Shown here: positions 8,402 through 17,707 of the stretch, piece by piece
Layout: each line of letters opens with the position of its first letter
Position numbering within the stretch: position 1 is the first letter of the stretch
Assembly (NCBI RefSeq): GCF_008369935.1
Contig: NZ_VTUZ01000033.1
Coordinates: 53,006 to 117,005, forward strand
Direction: 5' to 3'
Source of the DNA: Paraburkholderia panacisoli
Lineage (GTDB): Bacteria; Pseudomonadota; Gammaproteobacteria; Burkholderiales; Burkholderiaceae
Length of the DNA: 64,000 nucleotides
Made by a program: the position numbers and the translations under genes
The notes under the pieces: model-generated
Told to the model about the DNA's origin: nothing
The model's input: the letters and a program-made list of their open reading frames with translations, nothing else
The model's database searches: none

Positions 8402-9814
8402 ATGATCGAACTCGACGAGCTTGGCAGGATGCCGGTCTTTGCGGACCTTCCGCGTGAGCGTCTGCAATGGCTGTGCGACAACCTGACCGAATTCGCCGCC
8501 AAGGCGGGGGACGTGCTCCTCGAGGAAAGTGAGATGAGCACCAGTCTGCTTCTTCTGCTTGAAGGAGAGGTCAGGACGACGAGACGCGCCGAAGGCGAGC
8601 TTTCCACCGAACGCTTCGTCGCACCCGAAATCTTCGGCACACCATGCCTGGTTGCTTCGATTCCCTATCCGGCAACGCTCAGGGCTGCGACCGATTGCCG
8701 GGTTGCGCGGCTTCCGGAAGCGGCCTTCCGCGATTTGTTCGTGTCGTGCGGCTCCTTCACGCGCGTCGTCGCCCGCGTGATGACCGACTGGCTTACCGCG
8801 CTCGAAACGGCTGGACGCAATCGTGAGAAGCTGGCCGCCCTGGGGAAGCTCTCGGCGGGGCTCGCGCACGAGCTGAACAATCCCGCGTCAGCCATGACAC
8901 GGGCACTCGACCACATGCTTGGCGGACTTGCGGCGATCGAGGATTCTGCTCTGGCGCTTGGCTTGCGCGCAGTCCCTCGCGAGGCCGTCGATGAACTGAG
9001 AGCCCTGGCCGCGCGCGGCGCAAAGCAGGCCGGCGTGAGTGCCGCGGATGCGCTGCGGCAAGGCGAAGCGGAGTCGCTGCTCGGTGACTGGCTTGCTACC
9101 CATGGCGTGGCCAAGCCGTGGCTGGCGGCTCCCTGCCTTGTCGCGCATGGGATCACCTCCGATGCGCTCGGGCAACTGGCTGCCCGCCTGAACGCGGAGC
9201 AACTCGATGCGGCCGTTTCGTGGATCGCCCAGGTCCTGGAGCTTCGCTCGGTGATCCACGAGGCGATGCGCGGCGCGGCCCGGATCTCCGATATTGTGAA
9301 GGCCGTGAAGTCCTACTCGTACATGGATCAGGGACCGCGGCAGGAAGTCGACATTCACGACGGCATCGAAGATACCCTGACCGTGATGGCGCATGAACTC
9401 AACCCTGGCATTGTGACTGTGCGCGACTACGACCGCAGCCTGCCGCGTCTTCCGGTGTATGGCAGCGAACTCAACCAGGTGTGGACCCGGATCATCGAAA
9501 ATGCCGTCGAGGCGATGAACGGGCACGGCGAACTGACTGTTCGCACGCGCCGCCATGCGGACCATGCGATGGTCGAGATCATCGACACTGGGCCCGGTAT
9601 TCCGCGGGAAGTCGTACCGCACCTGTTCGAGCCTTTCTTTACGTCGAAGCAGGCCAGTCAGGCGCAGGGGCATAGCCTGGGGATGGGGCTGCACGTCGCC
9701 TATCGTATCGTGGTCAACCGGCATGGCGGTACGATCGAAGCCTGCTCACGTCCGGCCGAAACAGTTTTCCGCGTGACATTGCCGCTGGGGAAGAAGGGGA
9801 CAGACATCATTTGA
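8402..9814 (+). CDS. Second sensor histidine kinase with cyclic-nucleotide-binding-like domain
   Basis: This 470-residue protein has the same domain order as the kinase at 4745-6145: a CRP-like N-terminal domain (5-125), GLAHELNNPASAM with His156, a helical insert containing KSYSYMDQGPRQEVDIHDGI, N box NQVWTRIIENAVEAM, G1 DTGPGI and F box FEPFFTSK. The G2 box is altered: GHSLGMGL replaces the GxGLGL pattern and a few residues (QASQAQ) are inserted before it. The family is clear and ATP use is probable. It is divergently transcribed from the flavoprotein, and a GAGGCGGGAGC sequence precedes the start. It probably also signals to the receiver at 6142-7803, perhaps in response to a different ligand. 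Confidence 0.9.
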   Translation: MIELDELGRMPVFADLPRERLQWLCDNLTEFAAKAGDVLLEESEMSTSLLLLLEGEVRTTRRAEGELSTERFVAPEIFGTPCLVASIPYPATLRAATDCRVARLPEAAFRDLFVSCGSFTRVVARVMTDWLTALETAGRNREKLAALGKLSAGLAHELNNPASAMTRALDHMLGGLAAIEDSALALGLRAVPREAVDELRALAARGAKQAGVSAADALRQGEAESLLGDWLATHGVAKPWLAAPCLVAHGITSDALGQLAARLNAEQLDAAVSWIAQVLELRSVIHEAMRGAARISDIVKAVKSYSYMDQGPRQEVDIHDGIEDTLTVMAHELNPGIVTVRDYDRSLPRLPVYGSELNQVWTRIIENAVEAMNGHGELTVRTRRHADHAMVEIIDTGPGIPREVVPHLFEPFFTSKQASQAQGHSLGMGLHVAYRIVVNRHGGTIEACSRPAETVFRVTLPLGKKGTDII

Positions 9815-10072
9815 GCCGACGAAGGAGTTCTGCTCTTTGATTAGCGGAAGACCGTTTGACATCGAAACCTGCGGTTGCCGCTACGATCCCTCAAGGGGCC
9901 GCTCGGGGTCCCGCAGCCGCCCTTCAACAAGGCGAAACGAATGACCGAAGTTCGTCTAGCATCTGACGGTCGCCCGGCGCGCCCTGGCTAAACGCTCTTC
10001 GGTCGTGGCGGGTCGCATCATCCCTATTCGATACCAGGAAAGCGACCTCCGTTCTCAGCGTCGGCGATCAAC

Positions 10073-11764
10073 CTACTCGACAAACAGATTTCGCGCCGGC
10101 GCATGCGTACGTTGCTGCGTCTCCCACCCCTCGGCAAAGCCCACGTCGGCGGTGGACGGCGGCAACATGGAAACGCCGCGTACCAGATCCGAAGCTCGCT
10201 CCGCGAGCATGATAGTCGGTGCATTGAGGTTGCCGTTGGGCTCGGTCGGGAATACCGACGAATCGATCACCCGCAAGCCTGCGATGCCATGCACTCGCAA
10301 CTCGGAATCGACCACCGCCATGCCGTCCTCTCCCATGCGGCACGATCCACATGGATGCATCGTACTTTCAAGATTTGCTCTGACGAAGACGTCGATCTGT
10401 TCGTCCGTTTGAACGTCCGGACCGGGAGCGAGTTCGACATCGCGGTAGCGATCCATCGCCGGCTGTCCGATGATTTCTCTCGTCAAGCGGACGCAGCGTC
10501 GAAATCCCTCGCGATCCTCTTCGCGATCCAGATAGTTGAAGCGGATCTCCGGATGCGTATAGGGATCGGCCGATATCGACCGTACGTAGCCTCGGCTCTT
10601 CGGCTTGTTCGGTCCGGTCAGCACCATGAACCCATGTCCCTTGAACGGCTTGTCGCCGTCATAGCGCATGGCGGCGGGCAAGAAATGGAACTGAATGTCC
10701 GGCCAGCGCAAACCCGCCTCTGACCGGATAAATCCGCCGGCCTCAAAGTGGTTACTGGCTCCCAGACCATCCTTGAACAACAGCCACCGCAGCCCGATCA
10801 TGAATTTGCTGAACGGGTCCATTTTCGCATTGAGGGTGACGGGCTCCTTGCAGGCATACTGAATATAAATTTCCGCATGATCCTGCAGATTCTCCCCCAC
10901 GCCGGGTAAGTGATGCCTGACCTCGATCCCCGCTTTGCGCAACACCTCAGCCGGCCCGATTCCAGAGCGTTGCAGCAGGTGAGGCGAACCGATCGGGCCG
11001 GAGGCGACCAATACTTCAGCACGGCATCGCGCGATGTGCGTGCTCCCGCCCTGATCGTACTCGACCCCAACGGCGCGCTTGCCCTCGAGAATCACGCGGC
11101 GTGTCATCGCATTCGTCACCACGGTCAGATTGGGCCGCTTCATCGCGGGGCGTAGGTAAGCGTTGGCGGTGGACCAGCGCACACCATCCTTGACAGTCAT
11201 GTGCATTGCGCCAAAGCCCTCCTGCATATGACCGTTGCAGTCTTCTGTCTTGATGTATCCGGCCTCCGCCCCCGCCTCGATCCAGGCGCCGTACAGCGGA
11301 TTCGCCATGTTGTTTCCGTTGTTGGTGCACAGCGGCCCGGCTGCGCCCCGGTACTCGTCGCCTCCAAACTTGTAGGTCTCCGCACGCCGGAAATAAGGCA
11401 AGCAGTTGCGATAGCCCCAGCCTCGAGCACCCAATTCCTCCCATTCGTCGAAGTCGCAAGCGTGCCCGCGAATATAAACGAGGCCATTGATGGACGACGA
11501 TCCACCCAGCACCTTGCCGCGCGGGCAATGCAGCTGGCGACCATTCAGATGAGCTTCGGGGGCCGTCTGATAGCGCCAGTTGTACTTGGACGTATTCATC
11601 GGCATCGAAAACGCGCTCGGCATCTGAATGATGACGCTGCGATCGCTTCCGCCGTATTCCAGCACCAGAACGCGGACCGCTGGGTCCTCGGTAAGCCGGT
11701 TGGCCAATACACACCCGGCCGATCCAGCACCAACTATGATGTAATCGAATTTCTCGGTAGCCAT
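10073..11764 (-). CDS. GMC-family oxidoreductase (choline-dehydrogenase-like)
   Basis: This 563-residue flavoenzyme has a dinucleotide fold at its very N-terminus (IIVGAGSAGCVLANRL), the GMC signature region GKVLGGSSSINGLVYIRG, GPIGSPHLLQRSGIG, and the C-terminal catalytic block HPCGSCRMGED followed by NAPTIMLAERASD. The family oxidises primary alcohols to aldehydes, choline being the best-known substrate. It is the last gene of a probable operon with the aldehyde dehydrogenase (13462) and the NCS1 permease (11808), which makes an import, alcohol to aldehyde to acid pathway. Choline itself usually enters through BCCT or ABC systems, so the true substrate may be another amine or heterocyclic alcohol. 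Confidence 0.9.
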   Translation of the reverse strand: MATEKFDYIIVGAGSAGCVLANRLTEDPAVRVLVLEYGGSDRSVIIQMPSAFSMPMNTSKYNWRYQTAPEAHLNGRQLHCPRGKVLGGSSSINGLVYIRGHACDFDEWEELGARGWGYRNCLPYFRRAETYKFGGDEYRGAAGPLCTNNGNNMANPLYGAWIEAGAEAGYIKTEDCNGHMQEGFGAMHMTVKDGVRWSTANAYLRPAMKRPNLTVVTNAMTRRVILEGKRAVGVEYDQGGSTHIARCRAEVLVASGPIGSPHLLQRSGIGPAEVLRKAGIEVRHHLPGVGENLQDHAEIYIQYACKEPVTLNAKMDPFSKFMIGLRWLLFKDGLGASNHFEAGGFIRSEAGLRWPDIQFHFLPAAMRYDGDKPFKGHGFMVLTGPNKPKSRGYVRSISADPYTHPEIRFNYLDREEDREGFRRCVRLTREIIGQPAMDRYRDVELAPGPDVQTDEQIDVFVRANLESTMHPCGSCRMGEDGMAVVDSELRVHGIAGLRVIDSSVFPTEPNGNLNAPTIMLAERASDLVRGVSMLPPSTADVGFAEGWETQQRTHAPARNLFVE

Positions 11765-11807
11765 GATATTTGCCTGCTTCCTGTATCTTGACGGGGTCGT
11801 CTGTGGT

Positions 11808-13334
11808 TCAGTAGCGACCTTTGTCGCCGGTGGTGTATTGCGGTGACGTCTTCTCGATAGACGTGATGACAGACTCTTCGTGCTTCAGGTCGAGCGAGCG
11901 CGACAATGCGTAGTACGCAATGCCCGAGACGAACAGACCGACCAGCCAGGCCAGATCGACGCCGCCCATCGCGCGGGAAAGCGGCCCGACATACACCTCG
12001 TTAGCGCCGTCGAGCACGCAGAAGAACGGAATCATCGAGACGAAGCCGATCGCGTAGGCAATCAGACCACGCGCGCCCCATTTTCCATACAGGTTGTTGT
12101 GAGGCAGGAAGAAGTGTGGAATGGCATAGCGACCCTTGCGAACGAAAAAGTAGTCCGTCAGATTCACAGCCGTCCAGGGGACCAGAAAATACAGCATGAC
12201 GATCAGGTAAATGTTCAGGACGGAAAGACCCTTACCTGAGGTATAGATGCTGATGGCCACGCCGAGCTGAAGGATCACTACAAAGAGAATCGCCAGAATC
12301 CGAGTCCTGGGAGTCGTTTGGACTTTCCGGAACGAATCAACTGCCGTGATAGTCGTCAGTTTTGCGCTGTATATATTCATCGCGATGACCGGTAGAAACG
12401 CCAGAATCGTGACGCCAACCACAACGCTTCCCATCCCCGGTGAGAAGTCGCTACCCACCTGATTCAACGCAACTAGCACATCGGTCGCGTGCAGATGGTC
12501 CGCCAGCCAGCCGCCAATCGCGATCATCCACGCCCCCGACAGCGATGCGCCGAGGAACACGGCGGCAATCAGTTTGCCGCTCGGCGTGTTTTTCGGCAGG
12601 TAGCGCGAATAGTCGGATACATAGGGTGCGTAGGCGATGTTGTAGCTGGCGGCTGCTGCGAACTGCGCAATGAAAGCGATCCAGCCGAAGCCCAGCGGTG
12701 GCGTGGGCGCAGCGCCCGGCGCGACTGCGGCGAGTGGCACGTCATGCACCCAGTGCATCAGAACAGCTACCGTGACGAGTCCGTAAAGGGGTAACGACAG
12801 ATACAAAGCCCATTTGAAACTCCGGTGCATCCAGTCGTGGCCGAGAATCGCCAGAATCGAAGCCGGTAAGGTCACAGCCAGTGCCACCTTGACGGGGTCC
12901 CAGTTGAACAGTGCTTTGAGGCCCTGCATCATCAGCACGAGGTTGACGATGTTGAACCCAGCGAACACGAATAGTGTCGCCAACAGGACGACGATAACTC
13001 CGCGATAGCCGAACTGCGCTCGCGACTGAATCATCTGCGGTAAGCCAAGGTGAGGACCCTGCGATCCGTGAAAGGCCATGAACAATGTGCCGAACATGAT
13101 GCCCAGCGTGCCGGCTACAGTGGTCCATAGCGCGCTCAGTCCAATGCTGGGGCCGACAAAGCCAATCGTCATGGTGAAGAAAGTAAAATTGCCCAGAAAC
13201 CAGAATGGTCCTTGTCTGGATAACTTGTCGGTTCGTTCGTTATCCGGAATAAAATCTATCGAATGACCCTCGATGGCGCCGTGCTCAACCGCGGCTACGG
13301 TGCCATTCACTGTTTCGTCTGCTGCTTGCATCAT
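11808..13334 (-). CDS. NCS1-family permease (cytosine/purine/allantoin type)
   Basis: This protein of about 508 residues has roughly twelve hydrophobic segments. It carries the NCS1 pattern near the N-terminus (GPFWFLGNFTFFTMTIGF) and a later conserved AYAPYVSDYSRYLP before TM7. The family imports nucleobases, allantoin, hydantoins or thiamine precursors with H+ or Na+. Two adjacent ATG codons (13334 and 13331) follow AGGGG; the second has the better spacing. Longer starts up to 13406 give a hydrophilic extension of no obvious value. It sits between the aldehyde dehydrogenase and the GMC oxidoreductase on the same strand, which suggests it imports their substrate. Confidence 0.88.
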   Translation of the reverse strand: MMQAADETVNGTVAAVEHGAIEGHSIDFIPDNERTDKLSRQGPFWFLGNFTFFTMTIGFVGPSIGLSALWTTVAGTLGIMFGTLFMAFHGSQGPHLGLPQMIQSRAQFGYRGVIVVLLATLFVFAGFNIVNLVLMMQGLKALFNWDPVKVALAVTLPASILAILGHDWMHRSFKWALYLSLPLYGLVTVAVLMHWVHDVPLAAVAPGAAPTPPLGFGWIAFIAQFAAAASYNIAYAPYVSDYSRYLPKNTPSGKLIAAVFLGASLSGAWMIAIGGWLADHLHATDVLVALNQVGSDFSPGMGSVVVGVTILAFLPVIAMNIYSAKLTTITAVDSFRKVQTTPRTRILAILFVVILQLGVAISIYTSGKGLSVLNIYLIVMLYFLVPWTAVNLTDYFFVRKGRYAIPHFFLPHNNLYGKWGARGLIAYAIGFVSMIPFFCVLDGANEVYVGPLSRAMGGVDLAWLVGLFVSGIAYYALSRSLDLKHEESVITSIEKTSPQYTTGDKGRY

Positions 13335-13461
13335 GTACCCCTGGCTCGAATGAGAGGTTGATGGAACGAGGATAGAGCGGTCATGCATGCCGGCCGCGAC
13401 ACCCACTCGTCACGCGGCGCTGGCTCACGTTCGTTTGGGGCGTCGCCGGCGGATTGACGGC

Positions 13462-14973
13462 TCAGTGCAGCGTGATCCAGACCGCCTTGCTCTCCATCAG
13501 ATGATCGAGTTGTTCGGGACCGAGGTCTTTGCCAAAGCCGGATTCCTTGAATCCACCGAATGGCATCGACGGGTCGATAGTGCTGTGCGCATTGACGTAG
13601 ACCGTGCCGGCGCGCAAAGCTGGAATCAGCCTATGCACGCGGTTCAGGTCATTGGAGTAAATCGCGGCGGCAAGGCCGTATGGCGAGTCGTTCGCCAGCG
13701 ACAACGCATCGCTTATATCGTCAAAGGGCGCCGTCACCAGTACCGGACCGAAGATTTCTTCGCGGACTATCGTCATTTCGCTGCGGCAATGCGTAAAGAT
13801 GGTCGGTTCGACGAAGTAGCCTGGCCGGTCCAGTGCATGGCCGCCATATGCAACTTCCGCGCCTTCGCGCCGCCCGGCTTCAATATAGGATTCGACACGA
13901 TCCTTCTGGAGCGCAGATACGAGCGGGCTGATGAAGCAATCCCGATCAAGGCCAGGCGCGATCTTCATCTTGCGCGTATGTTCGATCAACGCGCCAATGA
14001 ACCTGTCGTGGATGCCGCGCTGGATGTAAACCCGTGCCCCCGCATCGCACACCTGTCCGGAATTGAAGAAGATGCCGTTTGCTACCGCTTGGGCAGCCGC
14101 CTCGATGTCGGCGTCTTCCAGCACCAGCACCGGCGATTTTCCGCCCAGTTCGAGCGTGACGCGTTTGATGCCGCCCACGGCCGCGCGCCCGACAGTGCGG
14201 CCCACTTCGGTGGAACCGGTGAATGTGGTCTTGTCGATACCTGGATGGGCCGCCATTGCCGCGCCAATGTCGCGCCCTCGTCCCGTGATGACGTTAACGA
14301 CGCCGTCTGGGATCCCCGCCTCGTGCACTAACTCCGCGAAGCGAAGCGTGGACAGTGACGTGAGTTCGGCCGGCTTGATGACGGTGGTGCAACCCGCGGC
14401 GAGCGCGGCCGCCACCTTCCACGCCATCGTTTGCAGCGGGAAGTTCCAGGGGACGATGACGCCGATGACACCGACCGGTTCCTTGCGCGTGTAGGCAACG
14501 TAGTCGCCAGGCAGGGAGGGTTCTACCGTGCGGCCGTGGAGCTTTGAGGCCCAGCCGGCAAAATAACGGAAGGTGTCGATCGTGCCTTGAACGTCGACGT
14601 CACGCGCATTGGCGACAGACTTGCCTACGTCGATCGACTCGATCTCGGCCAACTCCGTTGCATTCGCCTCGATCAGATCGGCGAGACGATGGAGAAGCCG
14701 TTCGCGCTCGAGGGGCTTGAGCCTTCGCCACGGTCCCCCGTCGAACTGCTTTCGGGCAGCTTCGACCGCGCGATCCAGATCGGCGGCCGTGCCTAAGGGA
14801 ATGTGCGTGATCACGCCTGCGGTGGACGGTTCGAGCACCGCGCAGGACTCCCGGTCTCCTTGCGCAACCCAGGCACCCCCGATAAACATCCTCTGCGGCC
14901 TGGTGAGAAAGCGTTGTGTCTCTTCCCGGATACCGAATTTCTCCAGGTAATTTTGTACGACCTTATCCATCAT
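13462..14973 (-). CDS. Aldehyde dehydrogenase (betaine-aldehyde-dehydrogenase-like)
   Basis: This 503-residue NAD(P)+-dependent dehydrogenase is of family length and has all catalytic features: PWNFPL with Asn177, KPAELTSLS, FTGSTEVGR, the general-base motif LELGGKSP with Glu275, and the nucleophile loop FFNSGQVCDAGARVY with Cys309. The C-terminal MPFGGFKESGFGKDLG is also typical. AGGAG lies just before the paired ATGs (14973, 14970). It is the first gene of the ALDH - NCS1 permease - GMC oxidoreductase operon and probably oxidises the aldehyde made by the GMC enzyme. A LysR gene is divergent across a 276-bp spacer. Confidence 0.93.
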   Translation of the reverse strand: MMDKVVQNYLEKFGIREETQRFLTRPQRMFIGGAWVAQGDRESCAVLEPSTAGVITHIPLGTAADLDRAVEAARKQFDGGPWRRLKPLERERLLHRLADLIEANATELAEIESIDVGKSVANARDVDVQGTIDTFRYFAGWASKLHGRTVEPSLPGDYVAYTRKEPVGVIGVIVPWNFPLQTMAWKVAAALAAGCTTVIKPAELTSLSTLRFAELVHEAGIPDGVVNVITGRGRDIGAAMAAHPGIDKTTFTGSTEVGRTVGRAAVGGIKRVTLELGGKSPVLVLEDADIEAAAQAVANGIFFNSGQVCDAGARVYIQRGIHDRFIGALIEHTRKMKIAPGLDRDCFISPLVSALQKDRVESYIEAGRREGAEVAYGGHALDRPGYFVEPTIFTHCRSEMTIVREEIFGPVLVTAPFDDISDALSLANDSPYGLAAAIYSNDLNRVHRLIPALRAGTVYVNAHSTIDPSMPFGGFKESGFGKDLGPEQLDHLMESKAVWITLH

Positions 14974-15069
14974 TGTCTCCTGTGTTACGGATTAACTGCT
15001 GCATGGCCTCTGGTGAGCCAGTTTCGTGCGCGTGGGTGCGTCTGATCCTGCAACGCTTTGACGAGCCCC

Positions 15070-15095
15070 TGACGAGATCGACGGGAGTCTCATCA
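15070..15095. promoter_or_regulatory. Candidate LysR operator between the ALDH operon and the divergent LysR gene
   Basis: TGACGAGA, ten bases, then TCTCATCA forms an inverted repeat with one mismatch in eight. It is about 97 bases from the aldehyde dehydrogenase start and 155 bases from the LysR start, a usual position for an autoregulatory LysR recognition site. Function is inferred from symmetry and position only. Confidence 0.4.
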
Positions 15096-15249
15096 GTTCA
15101 CAACCCATCGGAGCCATCGATATAAATGCGGCTTGTGGCAGCGCGGCCTTTTGAGAGACTATGGACGACATCGCCGCGGGTAAAAATCACGTGGTTCAGA
15201 TGTTCATATCGGAAATATCGAAGCAAACGGCGCAAAGGGAGCGACGACG

Positions 15250-16176
15250 GTGATCCAGTTGCAGGACGTGGACCTCAAGCTACTGAGGGTTTTTATGACA
15301 GTGGTGCGGTGCGGCGGCTTTTCAGCCGCCCAGGCGACCCTGAACGTCAGCCAGTCGACCATCAGCGAACAGATGACGACGCTTGAAACGCGCCTGGGGC
15401 TCAAGCTTTGCGAGCGGGGGCGTGGCGGCTTCCGTCTCACCGAACACGGCGTGGCGACTTACGAGGCGGCGCAGCGGTTGCAACTGGCGGTTGAAAACTT
15501 CTGTGTGGATACCGATGCATTAAAAAAGTACGTCTCGGGGAGGCTGTACCTCGGCATCATCGACAACACGGTGACCGACTCGGCTTCGCCCCTGCCGCAG
15601 GCATTGCAAGCGTTCGTATCGAGGGGGCACGACGTGCATCTGGATGTCTACGTCGGCACGCCTGCCGAACTGGAGGAACGTGTGCTGGATGGCCGGTTGC
15701 ACATCGCAGTCGGGCATTTTCCGCTGCACGTGCCGGGGCTGACCTACACGGACCTCTATTGCGAACCGGATGGACTTTATTGTGGGGAGGCTCACGCGCT
15801 CGCCGGCCGATCGCCAGGCGACGTCGCGCTCGACGAAGCCATCGCATCCAGCCGTGTAGTAGCGCGGGGGTACCTGCAGCAGCACGACCTGCGAATGCTC
15901 AAGGTCAGTAAAGCTGCAGCAACCGTCGACAATATCGAGGCGCAGGCGATCCTTATTCTATCGGGCGCTTACATTGGATTTTTGCCGATTCACTACGCTA
16001 TGCGATGGGTCGCGCGCGGCGAGATGCGTCAGATATGCCCGGAGCAGTTCGGTACCCATTGGCCATTTTGCGCGATCACACGGCGGGCCGCCGTGCCCCC
16101 GACCATCCTGCAGGTATTCATGATCGACTTGATGGAAAGCTACCGTATGGTCCAGCGGACAGCGCACACGGTGTAA
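15250..16176 (+). CDS. LysR-family transcriptional regulator
   Basis: This 308-residue regulator has an N-terminal winged HTH (DLKLLRVFMTVVRCGGFSAA, then SQSTISEQMTTLETRLGLKL) and a LysR substrate-binding domain (about 95-300). It starts at GTG, with GGGAG 8 bases upstream. It is divergent from the ALDH/NCS1/GMC operon and is its likely regulator. It is clearly related to the LysR at 17708-18631: both share the CERGRxGFRLTE segment and the AYIGFLP/NYIGFLP-type motif late in the sensor domain. This points to an old duplication. Confidence 0.9.
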   Translation: MIQLQDVDLKLLRVFMTVVRCGGFSAAQATLNVSQSTISEQMTTLETRLGLKLCERGRGGFRLTEHGVATYEAAQRLQLAVENFCVDTDALKKYVSGRLYLGIIDNTVTDSASPLPQALQAFVSRGHDVHLDVYVGTPAELEERVLDGRLHIAVGHFPLHVPGLTYTDLYCEPDGLYCGEAHALAGRSPGDVALDEAIASSRVVARGYLQQHDLRMLKVSKAAATVDNIEAQAILILSGAYIGFLPIHYAMRWVARGEMRQICPEQFGTHWPFCAITRRAAVPPTILQVFMIDLMESYRMVQRTAHTV

Positions 16177-16336
16177 GGCTGTCGCAGCGTCCGTGCCATA
16201 CCGCAGGGCCATCACCTAGGGGGCGTGACAGGGACGGCGGCAAGACGCCTCACGCACCCCACGCTGCGCATGACGCGGCTGCAACTGCAGCAGTGTCATG
16301 CATCGCGATCCCTCGCCCGGGTTGGGCGACATAAGC

Positions 16337-17479
16337 CTAGGGCTGTGAAGATGCCAGCGGCGTCGGCTCACCATTGCGATAGGTATAAATCGTGATTGGC
16401 GAGTCCGTCAGGTCGCGGTTCCTGTCAAACCGGTAGTGTCCTGAAACGCCGTGAGCATCGATGCCAGCCAGCGCACCACGATACTGGGCCGGTTCGATCG
16501 AATCGGCTTTCTGCATTGCCTGCGCAACGATATTCACGCCATCATATAGGGACGCGCTGTAGGTCAACGGGTCGGTATGAAAGCGTTGCTTGTAGTCCGC
16601 CTTGAACTGTCGGCCTTGTGGCGTCTGATCGAGCACGGGGCCGCCTTGCGGGCAATATACGCGTGTATCGACCGCATCGCCGCCGAGTTTCGCCAGTTCG
16701 GCATTGCACATGGCATCGCCGCCGAGCAGATAGCCGTTCATCGCAAGGCGCTTCATCTGTTTGCGCAGCGCACCGGCCTGCGCGTAGTAACCGCCGTAGA
16801 AAATGCCTTCCGCGTTCGCACCCTTGACGTGTGTGAGGATCGAGACGAAGTCGGTCGCCTTGTCGGTTGTATATTCCCGATCGACAATCTCGATGCCGCT
16901 GGCTTTAGCGGCATTGATAAATTCATCGGCGACGCCCTGGCCATATGCGGTGCGATCGTCAATCACCGCAATGCGCTTGACCTTCAGTTCCTTTGCCGCA
17001 AATTCACCCATGCGGCTGCCAAGTTGCGTGTCACTGGCGGAAATGCGAAACACGAACGAATATCCGTGCTGCGTGATCGATGGATTCGACGCGACGGTCG
17101 CCATCACGATTCCCGAAACATTCACCAGATTAGAAATTGGAATCGCGACCCCCGAATTGAACGGCCCAAAGATGACCTTTACGTTGGCGTCGACAAGGCT
17201 TTGCGCGACCGTCACGCCGGTACGCGGATCAGCGGCGTCATCCTGCGAAACCAGTTCGAAACGGATCTTCTGGCCGCCGATCACGAGCCTCTCGGCATTC
17301 AGATGCTCGATCGCCATCCTGACGCCGTTTTCGTCGTCCTTGCCGATCGCGGCCTGCGGGCCGGTTAAGGGTCCGGTTAAACCGATTTTGACAACCTGCT
17401 CGCCCGCCGTCGCGCCCACAGACAGCATGCTCAAAGCGACGGCTGCCAACCAGCTTGCACCTGCATACGGCTTTTTCAT
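16337..17479 (-). CDS. LivK-type ABC transporter substrate-binding protein
   Basis: This 380-residue periplasmic binding protein has a Sec signal peptide (MKKPYAGASWLAAVALSM, cleavage near ATAG) and the Peripla_BP_6 opening VVKIGLTGPLTGPQAAIGKD. The family binds branched-chain amino acids, amides or aromatic acids. No LivH, LivM, LivG or LivF gene is nearby, so it must share membrane parts with another system or be an orphan sensor. Its start faces the LysR at 17708, and the 228-bp spacer holds a small inverted repeat TCTGG-GTGG-CCAGA (17625-17638). That LysR is therefore a likely regulator. Confidence 0.9.
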   Translation of the reverse strand: MKKPYAGASWLAAVALSMLSVGATAGEQVVKIGLTGPLTGPQAAIGKDDENGVRMAIEHLNAERLVIGGQKIRFELVSQDDAADPRTGVTVAQSLVDANVKVIFGPFNSGVAIPISNLVNVSGIVMATVASNPSITQHGYSFVFRISASDTQLGSRMGEFAAKELKVKRIAVIDDRTAYGQGVADEFINAAKASGIEIVDREYTTDKATDFVSILTHVKGANAEGIFYGGYYAQAGALRKQMKRLAMNGYLLGGDAMCNAELAKLGGDAVDTRVYCPQGGPVLDQTPQGRQFKADYKQRFHTDPLTYSASLYDGVNIVAQAMQKADSIEPAQYRGALAGIDAHGVSGHYRFDRNRDLTDSPITIYTYRNGEPTPLASSQP

Positions 17480-17707
17480 CGTGCTCTCCTCACATCGTGA
17501 CGTGCCAGATTGCCCTGCCGCCGGAAGTGGCGAACTCGTTGCGCTTCGGCACAGAAAACATCGCTTTGGGACCCCGCTGTCCGCCTGCCTTCACCGAACT
17601 TCTGGCAGTGGGGTTGACAGCAATTCTGGGTGGCCAGATTCCCCAATAAAATGCACCATTGATGAAATAAGCTTCGGTCATTTCCGAAGTGATCGAGAGG
17701 CGGCGCG

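Noticed and set aside
13387..14331. 314-codon plus-strand frame opposite the aldehyde dehydrogenase
   Set aside because: No family features; the minus strand has all ALDH catalytic motifs.
10073..14973. Standard bet operon for choline to glycine betaine
   Set aside because: There is no betI-type TetR regulator or BCCT transporter; instead an NCS1 permease and a LysR gene are present. Only the enzyme families match.
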